Origin: Euclidia mi
Lineage: Eukaryota > Arthropoda > Insecta > Lepidoptera > Erebidae
Length of the DNA: 64,000 bases
Reading direction: 5' to 3'
NCBI GenBank assembly: GCA_944739405.2
Contig: OX123185.2
Coordinates: forward strand, 8,863,840-8,927,839
The translations under genes and the position numbers were made by a program. How positions within the stretch are numbered: position 1 is the stretch's first letter; each line of letters starts with the position of its first letter. The notes below the pieces were generated by a model. It saw only the letters and a list, made by a program, of their open reading frames with translations. It had not been told where the DNA came from and did not search any database. This document shows positions 55,016 through 64,000 of this stretch, one piece after another.

Positions 55016-55285
55016 TTATGGTAGCCCAGTGGTGTACGTAACGGACTGCCGAGACGATGGTCTCGGGTTCGATCCCCAGGTACCTCGGGCACACACCTCT
55101 GACTTTTCGAAGTTATGTGTGTATTAAAAATGTTAATTATCGCTCGCTTAATAATGTGCCCGGTAGATGGCAATAGGCTCGCCCCCTATTACATTGGGAC
55201 CGAAACATATCTGGCGAAGTGTGGGTGTGTAATACACCTCTGCCTACCCCTTCGGGGATAAAAGGCGTGAAGATATGTTATGTTA
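55016..55285 (+). mobile_element. tRNA-derived SINE, family C
   Basis: Head tagcccagtggtgtacgtaa, B box GGTTCGATCCC (about 55068-55078), body gcaataggctcgccccctat, tail tcggggataaaaggcgtga and (atgtt)n-like end. Confidence 0.85.
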
Positions 55286-56750
55286 TATGTTATGTGTCCG
55301 TAAAAACAATAGTATTTTGCTTTTCTTTGTGTGTCTGTTTCAGTCTGTCCATGGATGGTTAAATTTTCTTTCAAAGTTACCCAGAAGATGGCAATGTTGT
55401 CGGTGATAACTTTGCCAGTTCTTAGAGCGCACGAAGTACAGCTAGCAAAAGTATGATAGGTATCAAAATATACAAAACTTAGGCTGTGCATAATAAACAC
55501 ACATATGTAAAATATTATGCGATGAAAGATTTTCTACTAGGTATATCTCCATTGTTGATATTTCATTTAAGTTGTTGATACTTCTTAAATATTCTGCACG
55601 AAGAGGTAGCTTTGCACCGTTTCTTTGTTGTACCTTGAAGTTCAGCTCTGGGAGTAATATTAATTCATTCACCTTTCTTTGTTTAAATAAAATAAAACAA
55701 CAAAGACTCAGATTACTTAGACTAATACTATTGTGTACAAGCATTACGTTTTTATGTAGACACTGTTATTATTCCCCGTAGTGTGAGAGACTTTACAATG
55801 GAGAAGCAAGGTAAACAAACTGCAGAGTCTTGTGGGAATAAAACAAGTGAATGGGTGTGAATAATTGTATATTTATAGTATGTATGTGTGTCATCATCAT
55901 CATCATCGTCCCAGCGTTATCCCAGTTACATCCACGACTTCACGTCTTAGAGCCCGGGGTCCGCTTACTGCTCTAACCAGGTTTGACAGTGTGTATGTGT
56001 GTATGTATGCGTTTGTCTATGTATGTGTGTGTATGTGCATTTGTATGAATGCGAATGCAATCACACAATCAAAATCCGGATCACAGAAAGTTTTCTTCTG
56101 TGTGAAAATCGAACCCTAAACAATGATCAATAGTGCTTAACTGTTTGGCGCCAACTTAAAGCAGCCTCTACATCATCTGGTCAGTCAAAAATATGAATAA
56201 GCCCGATTATTTGTGAATCAGCATAAGGTAGAGTAAGCAAATGAAATGACCAAAAATGTACTATTGCGTCATACAGCCATAATATGTAAACATACGGATT
56301 TAAACAATATTTATGACCATATTAAAACAGCAAAAGCTTCTAACAGCCTGTGTTTTTGGTATTACACAAAACGTTTCATATGAGTTATAAGCCATTGGGT
56401 ATTCGTTTCAAAACAGAGCCTATTAGCAAAACGAGTCGGATCCGCCGCTTTTATTGACCTATTACGCAAATTAACTGAATGTGTGACCTTTTGGAACAAA
56501 TTATAAATGGACATGTATAACCCGAAACGCCATTGGTATTATGTAGTTGGTCTAGAAGATTAATGATTAATTAAAAGAGGATATAGTTACAATGGCTTAG
56601 TGGCAAAAGTTGCATAAATCTGGACTATCAGAAGAACAGCGCTAAATTTATTTTAGTCCTATCGGCCTTATTGCCAGATATAGTTAAAGGCTTATATAGT
56701 TGGAGGACTCAGGTATCGAATGGCTTCTCCATCGCTTACTAGAATAAGAG

Positions 56751-56842
<92 letters not shown>

Positions 56843-57060
56843 GTGAAAAGTTATGTGTGCTACACGAGAGCAAAGTTTTTTGTATCTCGTGCTGTTGAGT
56901 CCCTCACCACGCTCAGGATTCTAACTTAGATTCAATTACAGTCTGTGAATCAATCATAGAATCCTTCGCTTGCTCAGGACTCAAAATCAGCACTCGAAAC
57001 AAAAAACAACTTTGCTCTCTTGTTGCACAAATAACTATTCTCTAGCAAATCAGGACAATC
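55286..57060. other. Mostly unique non-coding DNA with a SINE B piece and (TA)n
   Basis: No supported gene. 55893-55990 is a diverged family B SINE 3' part (tcatcatcatcatcgtcccagcgtt). Short frames of 69-103 codons lack recognisable content. Confidence 0.5.
56752..56835. repeat. (TA)n microsatellite
   Basis: About 42 uninterrupted TA units followed by (TG)3. Confidence 0.95.
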
Positions 57061-57089
57061 AAAGTTGTTGTTTATAATCTTAAGTAGGA

Positions 57090-57776
57090 AAGTGAAGTCG
57101 GCAATCTCTCGTCTGTTGCTAAGTGGCAAAATGTGCAGTTGTCTGCACATTTTGAAATAGTCATTAGGGTTGTAAGGAATCTTTTGATGAAAACATAAAT
57201 ACCTAATGAACCGTTTGTAACTTTTTCAATTCGGTCAATATACTTAAAAAAACATGGGTTCCAGATTTGGGAAGCATATTCCAGGTGACTCCTTACAAAT
57301 ATGTAGTATAGTATCTTAAGAGTTTTTATTTCGGTGACTCCTTACAAATATGTAGTATAGTATCTTAAGAGCTTTTATTTCGGTAAAAGCTTTACTAAAA
57401 CGCATTATAAATCTTAGTGATTTAGAGGCTTTCTTAACTATCGTGTTAATATGCGTATCAAATAATAACTTGCTGTCGTGATATACGCCTAGATCTCGTA
57501 TAGTGCTACATCTCGGTAGTACATGACCTCCTAGTGAATATGAAGCATTAATGATGTCATGTTTTCGTGTAAATTATATTATGGAACATTTGGCTGGATT
57601 AAGGTCAAGTTTATTTAAATGACAGTAATCGTGCAATCGACAAAGGTCACTCTGGATTGCTTTCGTGTCTTCCATGGATATACTGGCGTATATTTTCATG
57701 TCATCTGCGAAGCTAAGTAAGTTAGATGACTGCAGGTAGAGTTCAATGTCGTTTATTAAGATAAGACTTGTGGTTG
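57090..57776 (-). pseudogene. Non-LTR retrotransposon RT, C-terminal part
   Basis: Reverse strand: ILINDIELYLQSSNLLSFAD followed by DMKIYASI (F-A-DD catalytic box kept), LCRLHDYCHLNKLDLNPAKC, SLGGHVLPRCSTIRDLGVYH, then VRSHLEYASQIWNPCFF. It is a jockey/CR1-group RT, different from the LINE at 11 and 25 kb. The coding region contains a 49-bp tandem duplication (ggtgactccttacaaatatg at 57284 and 57333). A Penelope fragment separates it from its N-terminal part. Confidence 0.75.
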
Positions 57777-57916
57777 ATGCAGTTCTATCCAGTGGTTTGG
57801 TCCAGACTCCAACAAATGCTCAGCTATAGCCGACTTATTAATATGTCGGTTTTTCACAGCTGCGATATGTTCCTTTACTCTTTCAGCGATTGTACGCTTA
57901 GTCTGCCCGATATATG
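57777..57916 (-). pseudogene. Penelope-like element: GIY-YIG endonuclease segment (inverted)
   Basis: The reverse strand reads YIGQTKRTIAERVKEHIAAV, then KNRHINKSAIAEHLLESGPN and HWIE. YIGQT is the YIG half of GIY-YIG, and the Arg/Glu arrangement matches the nuclease domain of Penelope-like elements. The GIY half upstream is missing. Confidence 0.75.
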
Positions 57917-58255
57917 AATGTTCAAGAAATATAACAATTTCAACCGGGTGGATGGATATAGATTATCGGCTACTTGGAATCCAGTCATCAGCAAATGTAA
58001 ACACCGCCGCAGTGATAAATCTCAACAGTGTGTAGACGTCATTAGTGTAGTGTGTCGGAGTACCGACAGTACGAACTTAAATATAGACCAAGTGACGGTA
58101 GGTGCCGAAACCCGCACTTCCACAAGACGGCGCTTAGCTCTCATCAGTCTCTCCGCGACCACGCTCTGTGCAAGACGAGCGAAACGTCGGAAACAAATAG
58201 GTATTTATACCTTAAATAAATTAGTTGTACGCGATTAAGACCCGCTAATTTATTT
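57917..58255 (+). pseudogene. Penelope-like element: C-terminus and 3' end
   Basis: The plus strand reads FKKYNNFNRVDGYRLSATWN then PVISKCK, the usual residues after the GIY-YIG domain, then non-coding sequence with cgagcgaaacgtcgg (about 58180). Orientation is opposite to the adjacent GIY-YIG piece, so the insertion is head-to-head. The element interrupts a LINE RT. Confidence 0.7.
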
Positions 58256-58261
58256 TGTATG

Positions 58262-58870
58262 ATGTATACAAATCGCGAAAGTTTAAAATCGATTAAAGCT
58301 GGTCATATACAATCCGCTCAAACACTTTAGCTACGATGCATAGTTTGGAAACGGTCTATAGTTTTCAATCTCATTTTTGGAGCCTTTTTTGTGCACAGGC
58401 GTAATATACGCTGATTTGCATATCCTAGGGACTACACACGAAGACAGAGACTTTTCAAAAAGAAGCGAGATAGGCAAGGCAATAGAACACGCACATTTTA
58501 CAAGTAGTTGAGATGATATATTGTCAGAACCGCAACCTTTGGATGTATCCAACCTACTAAGTAAGTTAGTGACAATTTGAATATTTACATCAACGCGCGA
58601 AATATCAACTGAATTGCATGAAGTGCCTTTCGAAATAGAATAATTAAAAGTTCCATTGTCAGAACCACGATTGATAAAGGTTGAACGAAAGTAAGACGAG
58701 AATGCTTCACATATAGATTCACCACTATGAATTATTTTGTTGTCATAAGTAAGTGTACTAGTATTAAAACGGTTTTTTACAAATTTCCAGAAACACTTGG
58801 GATTATTTTTATAGTTCTCTGAATGTAATTATTGTAGCATTTATTATATTTAGTTATATCTCAATTGGAA
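58262..58870 (-). pseudogene. Non-LTR retrotransposon RT, N-terminal part
   Basis: Reverse strand: LDTSKGCGSDNISSQLLVKC, then ALPISLLFEKSLSSCVVPRI, AYITPVHKKGSKNEIENYRP, and, after frame changes, KVFERIVYDQL. This is the fingers region of the RT whose palm and thumb continue at 57.1-57.8 kb. The segment between is lost around the Penelope insertion. Confidence 0.7.
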
Positions 58871-58883
58871 ATACCCATTACCT

Positions 58884-59366
58884 TTTTATTTAATTTTTTT
58901 GTGTAGAGCATTCATCGCTACTCCCCGACGGGTATTGGCCCGCCAGAGGGTCAGGCGGGCCCCGCACAAAACCCCCTTGGCGGCGGTTTAAGGTGTTAGG
59001 CTCCGCCGCCAAAACACTCAGCGGCCGCAGAGGATAGGGAGGACGGCAACGCAACACCACATCTCCTCTTCCTCTGCGACCCCACCGCGACGCATCGAAT
59101 TGTGCGCCCCCATTTGGTCGCGGGAGATAGGGCGCGCGGCAACGCAACACCGACACGCCTCTCTTCCCACGACCGCACCCGACTGCGAGGGACAGACAGA
59201 ACTGTCCCCCGCACCCGCACCGTTGGACGCATCCTGCGCAGGCCCCGTCAAGCCCACGCGGAGCGTCCCCTCCTGGATCCCTCTTAGCTTCACCGTGGGG
59301 TTCCAAGCCACGGTTACTGAGCCCCCCCACCACGACAAGGTGGAGATTCCGCGGGGGGGGGGAATT
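58884..59366 (-). mobile_element. GC-rich poly(A) retroposon, copy 3 (3'-shortened)
   Basis: 10-bp target duplication cccattacct (58874-58883 and 59367-59376). The 5' start (right side, minus strand) matches copies 1 and 2; the body ends in agcgatgaatgctctacac plus an A-rich tail, about 150 bp earlier than the others, suggesting premature polyadenylation or internal priming. The hairpins are mostly kept: ggcccgcc/ggcgggcc perfect, ggccgcagagga partly changed (gtcgcagagga), and the first stem has G-U and A changes. Confidence 0.8.
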
Positions 59367-59552
59367 CCCATTACCTAAAAATACCACTGAAAGAGACACG
59401 TTGAAATACTGTAATACTAAAGAATTTCAAATTCAGTGCTAGACCAATCACGTAATTATTCGAAATAAGAGTGAAATAAGTACCTTCTGTTTGCTTAGAA
59501 ATTTTAGCATACTTACACCAGCCGGAGTCATGTAATGACCATCATCTTATCA

Positions 59553-59765
59553 TCTTAATATTATTATATAAAATCCTTGCGTTACTGACTGACTGACAGA
59601 CACGCTACAGCCGAAACTATTGGGCGCAGGAAGCTGAAATTTGGCATGTATGTTCCTTGGGGACTGTAGGGGTGCACTGAGAAGGGATTTCCCGAAATGC
59701 CCACGGAATCGGCCAAAACGGTTAAATTAAAAAGAATTGCAGGCGTAGCTGCTGGCGTCCTCTAG
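59553..59765 (+). mobile_element. Helitron-like non-autonomous element
   Basis: Starts TC (tcttaatattattatataaa) and ends ctggcgtcctCTAG, inserted between A (59552) and T (59766), as Helitrons do. The body aagctgaaatttggcatgta ... agaagggatttcccgaaat is a widespread lepidopteran repeat. A related copy is at 10.1 kb. Confidence 0.6.
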
Positions 59766-61255
59766 TTTCTAATATTTAACTTTGAATTATTATCGCTAAC
59801 ACTCTGATATGTAACACTTTCACAGATACTATAAAAATTAATCACTCTAATCTCATGATACAGATTAAGAAAGCCGCAATCTTTCAAATTTTGTTTCAAT
59901 ATCTTTTAAGATTACAAACAAAACTGGAAGATGATTATAAAAATGACGGTTTCCGCAAAGCGGCTGGCAGCAGCTAGATAGAAAGAGCCGGAAATCTAGG
60001 TCAGTAGCGTAGCTGAGAGAGGCTTATATTCAGCAGTGGACTAACAGTAGGCTGATGATGATTTTGGTGATGATGATGACTGTAAACTATCTATTGAATG
60101 ATGTGTTTCTTCTCTCTATATTAAACCTCATCCGAATAGTTGCTGAAAGTTAAATTTAACTATCAAAACTTTCCAGTTTATAAACAATTTAAACTTTTTT
60201 GATATCTTATCAAGTTTGTTTTAGACGATAAAGTACTAATTTGTAAAAGCTAAACTACCTGCCGTGTTTTTGTTTCCGTGATACAAACTCATTGATAGCT
60301 TTGTGTGATTTCGTTATTTATAAATGGAAAGTGTATTTTTGCGTGCGTATCTATTTCATTTATTAATACACGCACCCCGAAGGCACGTGTCAACAGATTT
60401 GCTTTTAATCAGCTTAATGAGTTTGTGTAGTTTGATACTAAAGTGTTCGCTTTGTTGTTAGACAAGAAAATAACTTTTAGCAATTTGTGAAACAATTTGT
60501 TGGGAAAATGTCACTGGAAATTTATTTTGTTGGTGATTTTTTGTGCGGCTAAGTGATCGGAGGACCATATTCTCGTAATTATATTAGTTCAAATTGCAGT
60601 TTCGATCTAACATCAGTGTCATACTGTTGCAATGTTATTTGAATGTTATCGCGACTAGATCGTAAAATATAGGGAAGTTTCCTGCAAGTTAAATAAATTA
60701 TACAAGTATTTTTATCTAGTGAAACATGTCAAAATAATAGTAGTTTCATTCATCAAGGAATGTTAAAACTGTAATTAACATTTTTAATCGTCAATTTATT
60801 GATAATAAATATTCTACTTGACAGCAAAACACTATGACGTCACTACGTCATATTTCATACAAAACCCTTGGCAAAGGTAGTTTTTGACATTTCATTAAAC
60901 GTGCTTGATTTGACTTGTTGGAAACAACCCTATTGAACAAAGCGTCAAACTATGTGTATGTATCAACTCCGTACTAGGTATACAAGTCAAATATTAGACG
61001 ATGATAACATTAAGTTAGCAGAATACCAATTGTGAGCCAATTCAAAATCTAATCGCATTTCATTCAAAACACAGTGTCGATGAAAGATAAAATACGAGAC
61101 AATTCTCGTATTTTATCTTTCATCGACACTGTGTATTAAATATTTTAATTATATATTATAATTCGTAGTCACGACATCCTACCTTTTTTATGAGTGTATC
61201 GAGTATCTATTTGTAAACAATTATTTTGAAACATACTAACACATATACCAATAAT
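59766..61255. other. Non-coding, mostly unique
   Basis: Only a short retroposon tail (agcagtggactaacagtaggctgatgatgat, about 60030-60062) and one hairpin (61069-61134) were recognised. Confidence 0.5.
61069..61134. repeat. Perfect 31-bp hairpin, 4-nt loop
   Basis: 61069-61099 is the exact reverse complement of 61104-61134 (loop caat). Confidence 0.95.
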
Positions 61256-61490
61256 ATCCGTGTGGTGACGGATTAAGAATACGGAATGTCACCACCCCAT
61301 ATCATCCCATGGGTGTCGTAAGAGCCGACAGAGGGAGCATATTATGCAGAGAACAGCACTGTAAGAGAAGGAAAACTTGATAAAAACCCTATACCAACCC
61401 GTTTGGCCAGCGTGGTATAGTAGGCCAATTTCTACTTTCAAAGGAGAGGCCTAGTCCAGCAGTGGACTGTTAAAGGCTGATGATGATGAT
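61256..61490 (+). mobile_element. Short retroposon, family D
   Basis: Starts tccgtgtggtgacggattaag and ends agcagtggactgttaaaggc with a (tgatga) tail. About 235 bp, the most complete copy of the family here. Confidence 0.85.
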
Positions 61491-61693
61491 ACACAATACT
61501 GAAACACTGCGTTATACATGTACAAATTGTTTAGTTTTCACGACTTTTTTTATGTCGCCTAACAAATAGAACAAATTGTTAGGTAGATACATGTGTATTG
61601 TGTAGGTTGTACACGATCGCACTTCGTACAACTCCAAGCGCTGAGAAAACTTTTTGATTGCTAAACGACCCACCAATTTTTTGTTGTTTTCAG

Positions 61694-61722
61694 TGGCGGA
61701 TGACGCAGTGGCTTTCCTGACG
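61694..61722 (+). other. Candidate 29-nt microexon
   Basis: A strong acceptor (ttttttgttgttttcag ending 61693) and donor (gtaagt, 61723-61728) bracket 29 nt that can read VADDAVAFLT. No neighbouring exon is recognised, so coding status is unproven. Confidence 0.3.
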
Positions 61723-61744
61723 GTAAGTCATAACCAATTCATAA

Positions 61745-63400
61745 TATATTTGTCCTCATAAAGATATAGACGAAATATAACAGGGTAGGGAGTAAATATA
61801 TACGATAAATGATATAGACGAAAGTGATTGTGCTTTAGCCGCTCTCTCACTCGACTACAAAACTAATGTTAAAACATAAGGCTAATATTAAAAAGCCTTC
61901 GAATATCGGTGCTTTATCCCAATTCAAACTGCACCACAGTCTATGAGCTGTTATCTAGTTTAAACAGATTTACCAGAATTGTAGCTGTAGAAATCAAAGC
62001 AGCTTTTGCCTAACTGAACAAGTGTCAGAATAGGTCGCTAGGCCAGTATACCTTGCGCATTTGAGGGTTCTCAATTCTCGTACAAACTGTTATCGATATT
62101 CATGACAACTATATTCAGTGCCATTAAAGTGCATCGGGAACCGGTGATTGTGATTTTTATGACGAACTCGCTTTACCAGTAATTGCAGCAGGCCCCAAAC
62201 AAATCCTGAAACTTTTTATTCATAAATAGCTGCACTAAAACTGAGCGTTTTGAATAGATACCAAGTTTACGTATAAGAGTTTATGTACTTTGTGCGCTTC
62301 ATATTACATTAAAAGCAAACAAGAGTTCGTTAGCACCATGAAATTTATGTCGCAAGTTTTATCTTATGACATATCACTGACCCAATATCCAAGGCTGTTA
62401 GAAATGAGTATAATAACGGCAGCCCATTAGGTAGTACACAGCAATTCTGTTATAAGCAACGGTATAAAAAATGCGATGACGGAGTTGACAAAGTGCAAAC
62501 GCATCGTGTGTCCGCAGACAAAGTATGCCATTACTACGTACGCCACTTGCTACTGGACGGAGATTAGTCTTTGTATATGTAATGTAATACCCTTATTTAC
62601 GGAGGACGTATGTGTTTCTTTGTATATTGGACGTCTTGGAATGTTTTCTTTTTTTAGAAAGAAAAAGGAGAATTGTATGAACGCGGTTGTCGTTATGTAT
62701 TAAAATTCTTCAAAATTGCGTGGTAAGTTCTGTTATATTAAGTTCAAATTCGGTCATTTTCAGTTAATCTATTTACATAGATAATAGAGTGTGAACATCA
62801 TAATGTTGTATTTTCTTGGATTTACGCGAATGTTACACATTGGAATTAAACTACAGTTTACGGATTTTATCGCGTTATATTGGTTTCACTAGTTATTAAA
62901 TTTAAGCCAAATGATCTAGAAACTACATTTTTATTATTAGCCGACGTTTCGAATTCTTTACAGGATTCATGTTCACGCAGACTGAGGTGATGTTTGTCTT
63001 TTTCTTGAATGTATAAGTTATCTCAAAGTACCCGAACATTTTTCAACTATCATAATGTTACCTATATGTCTGGATAAGCTAGGCTAGGAGAAGAACCTGT
63101 AACAAATTCACGACACTCTTTTAACACGTTAGCTGTCCGACAACACACATTAGCAAAATCTATTGTTATAAGTCATAAGTAGGGTGACAGTCATTGTGTG
63201 ACTAAACGCCCTAAGGAAAAATAAAAAGGCATTATTATGTGGATTATGGGCTTGGGAATGGGTTAATTGTGATGACAATGATGACATTTTTCTATAAACG
63301 ACTTTCTATTTGGTTGATCAGGTTACACCATTATAGGCAATGTAGTTCACCATGAGTTGGCGATAATAATCGTGAATAATACTATGATTATTTATTTTCG
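61745..63400. other. Non-coding, unrecognised
   Basis: AT-rich unique DNA. A 75-codon frame at 62476-62703 has no recognisable motif. 62940-62985 (cgacgtttcgaattctttacagg) resembles the end motif of Penelope-like elements in reverse. Confidence 0.45.
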
Positions 63401-63401
63401 T

Positions 63402-63466
63402 TAAAACTACGTCAACAAACAGATGATCTGCCATTGGCAGATCATCTGTTTGTTGACGTAGTTTTA
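63402..63466. repeat. Perfect 32-bp hairpin, 1-nt loop
   Basis: 63402-63433 is the exact reverse complement of 63435-63466, centred on ccattgg. Confidence 0.95.
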
Positions 63467-63467
63467 C

Positions 63468-63537
63468 GTAAATATCTGAGCTCTTTGGTTAAGCTTAGAT
63501 ATTGATCTAAGCTTAACCAAAGAGCTCAGATATTTAC
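63468..63537. repeat. Perfect 33-bp hairpin, 4-nt loop
   Basis: 63468-63500 is the exact reverse complement of 63505-63537 (loop attg). It starts one base after the preceding hairpin ends. Confidence 0.95.
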
Positions 63538-63539
63538 AT

Positions 63540-64000
63540 AGAGGCGCATTTCTTATTGGCGCTCCGAAGACAAACTTTCTTTGACCCAAATTGCCGCTTG
63601 GCAGCGTGGCAGTCACGCTGTGACAGCTGTCTCTACGAGAGCAAGAGAGACGAACGTTCCTCCTGTGTATCTTAACTACGAGAGCAAGAGAGACGGAGAA
63701 CGACGCCAGCGCTGCCAACGGTGCCAACTACGAACTAAACTGGAGACCGTCTCCACTTGGAATCGGCACACGAAATCCTTAAGAACTGGGCTTCTATGTA
63801 AATCTGTATTCATTGGTAGCGCCGTGTGACTGACAAATTATTTTTCTGTTATGTCTGGGTTATCTTTGTAAATTTTCGACATAGGGTTAATTCCTAACGC
63901 AAACGTTGTCTTAAAATAAAAAGCAAAGACTGATAATATTATCTGCTGTCTAAATATTTTATAATTCCAATGTTTACATTCACTATCGTCTTATTAACCT
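63540..64000. other. Non-coding, short direct repeat
   Basis: tacgagagcaagagagacg occurs twice (about 63634 and 63676, 42 bp apart). The two overlapping 82-87 codon frames on opposite strands are not supported as genes. Confidence 0.4.

Noticed and set aside
58100..58190. Hammerhead ribozyme on the minus strand (ctgatgagagc)
   Set aside because: CTGATGA is present but the matching GAAA and stem II are not found at the right distance.
62476..62703. 75-codon frame
   Set aside because: No motif, no splice context and ordinary length for chance frames in this DNA.
63464..63829. Overlapping frames on opposite strands (87 and 82 codons)
   Set aside because: They run through the perfect hairpin and a short direct repeat; no recognisable content.

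Overview
The window is repeat-dominated eukaryotic nuclear DNA, most likely from a moth or butterfly (Lepidoptera). I infer this from tRNA-derived SINEs with the tail gggataaaaggcgtga, short retroposons ending in (tgatga)n, Dong/R4-type non-LTR elements in simple repeats, a PIF/Harbinger transposase with a Myb/SANT-like partner gene, and Penelope relics. There is no operon, CRISPR array or rRNA gene. Almost every long open frame belongs to a mobile element and most are broken. The one multi-exon gene that can be modelled (minus strand, 41.2-45.6 kb) looks transposon-derived.

Layout. 1-7.7 kb: five (ATAAT)n arrays separated by same-orientation, 5'-truncated 3' ends of a non-LTR element with an R2/R4-type restriction-like endonuclease (RLE) and an unusual Ser/Thr/Gln-rich, RG-rich C-terminal tail. 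8-18.7 kb: copy A of an old direct segmental duplication, carrying a CR1/L2-like LINE (11.0-15.0 kb), SINEs and a GC-rich retroposon. 18.7-24.0 kb: a dead Ty3/gypsy element running into a 200-N gap. 25.5-29.75 kb: a second, nearly full-length copy of the same LINE type. 29.8-35.0 kb: copy B of the duplication. 35.2-39.0 kb: a Dong-like element inside TAA repeats. 40.4-45.6 kb: Harbinger transposase remnant and the Myb/SANT-like gene. 43.4-51.3 kb: a giant near-identical inverted duplication (arms about 3.7 kb) whose inner and outer breakpoints both lie in a second Dong-like copy. 53.3-54.7 kb: the last block of copy B. 57-59.4 kb: a LINE relic split by a Penelope fragment, then a third GC-rich retroposon. 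59.4-64 kb: mostly unique non-coding DNA with several perfect hairpins and one candidate 29-nt exon.

Points of most interest: (1) the RLE element packed in ATAAT arrays, with its RG tail and two conserved 3'UTR hairpins; (2) the GC-rich retroposon, which folds as consecutive hairpins, two of them structurally paralogous; (3) the foldback duplication nested in a Dong element; (4) recurrent small perfect palindromes, some demonstrably young from paralog comparison. All calls rest on reading the sequence; no database search was run.
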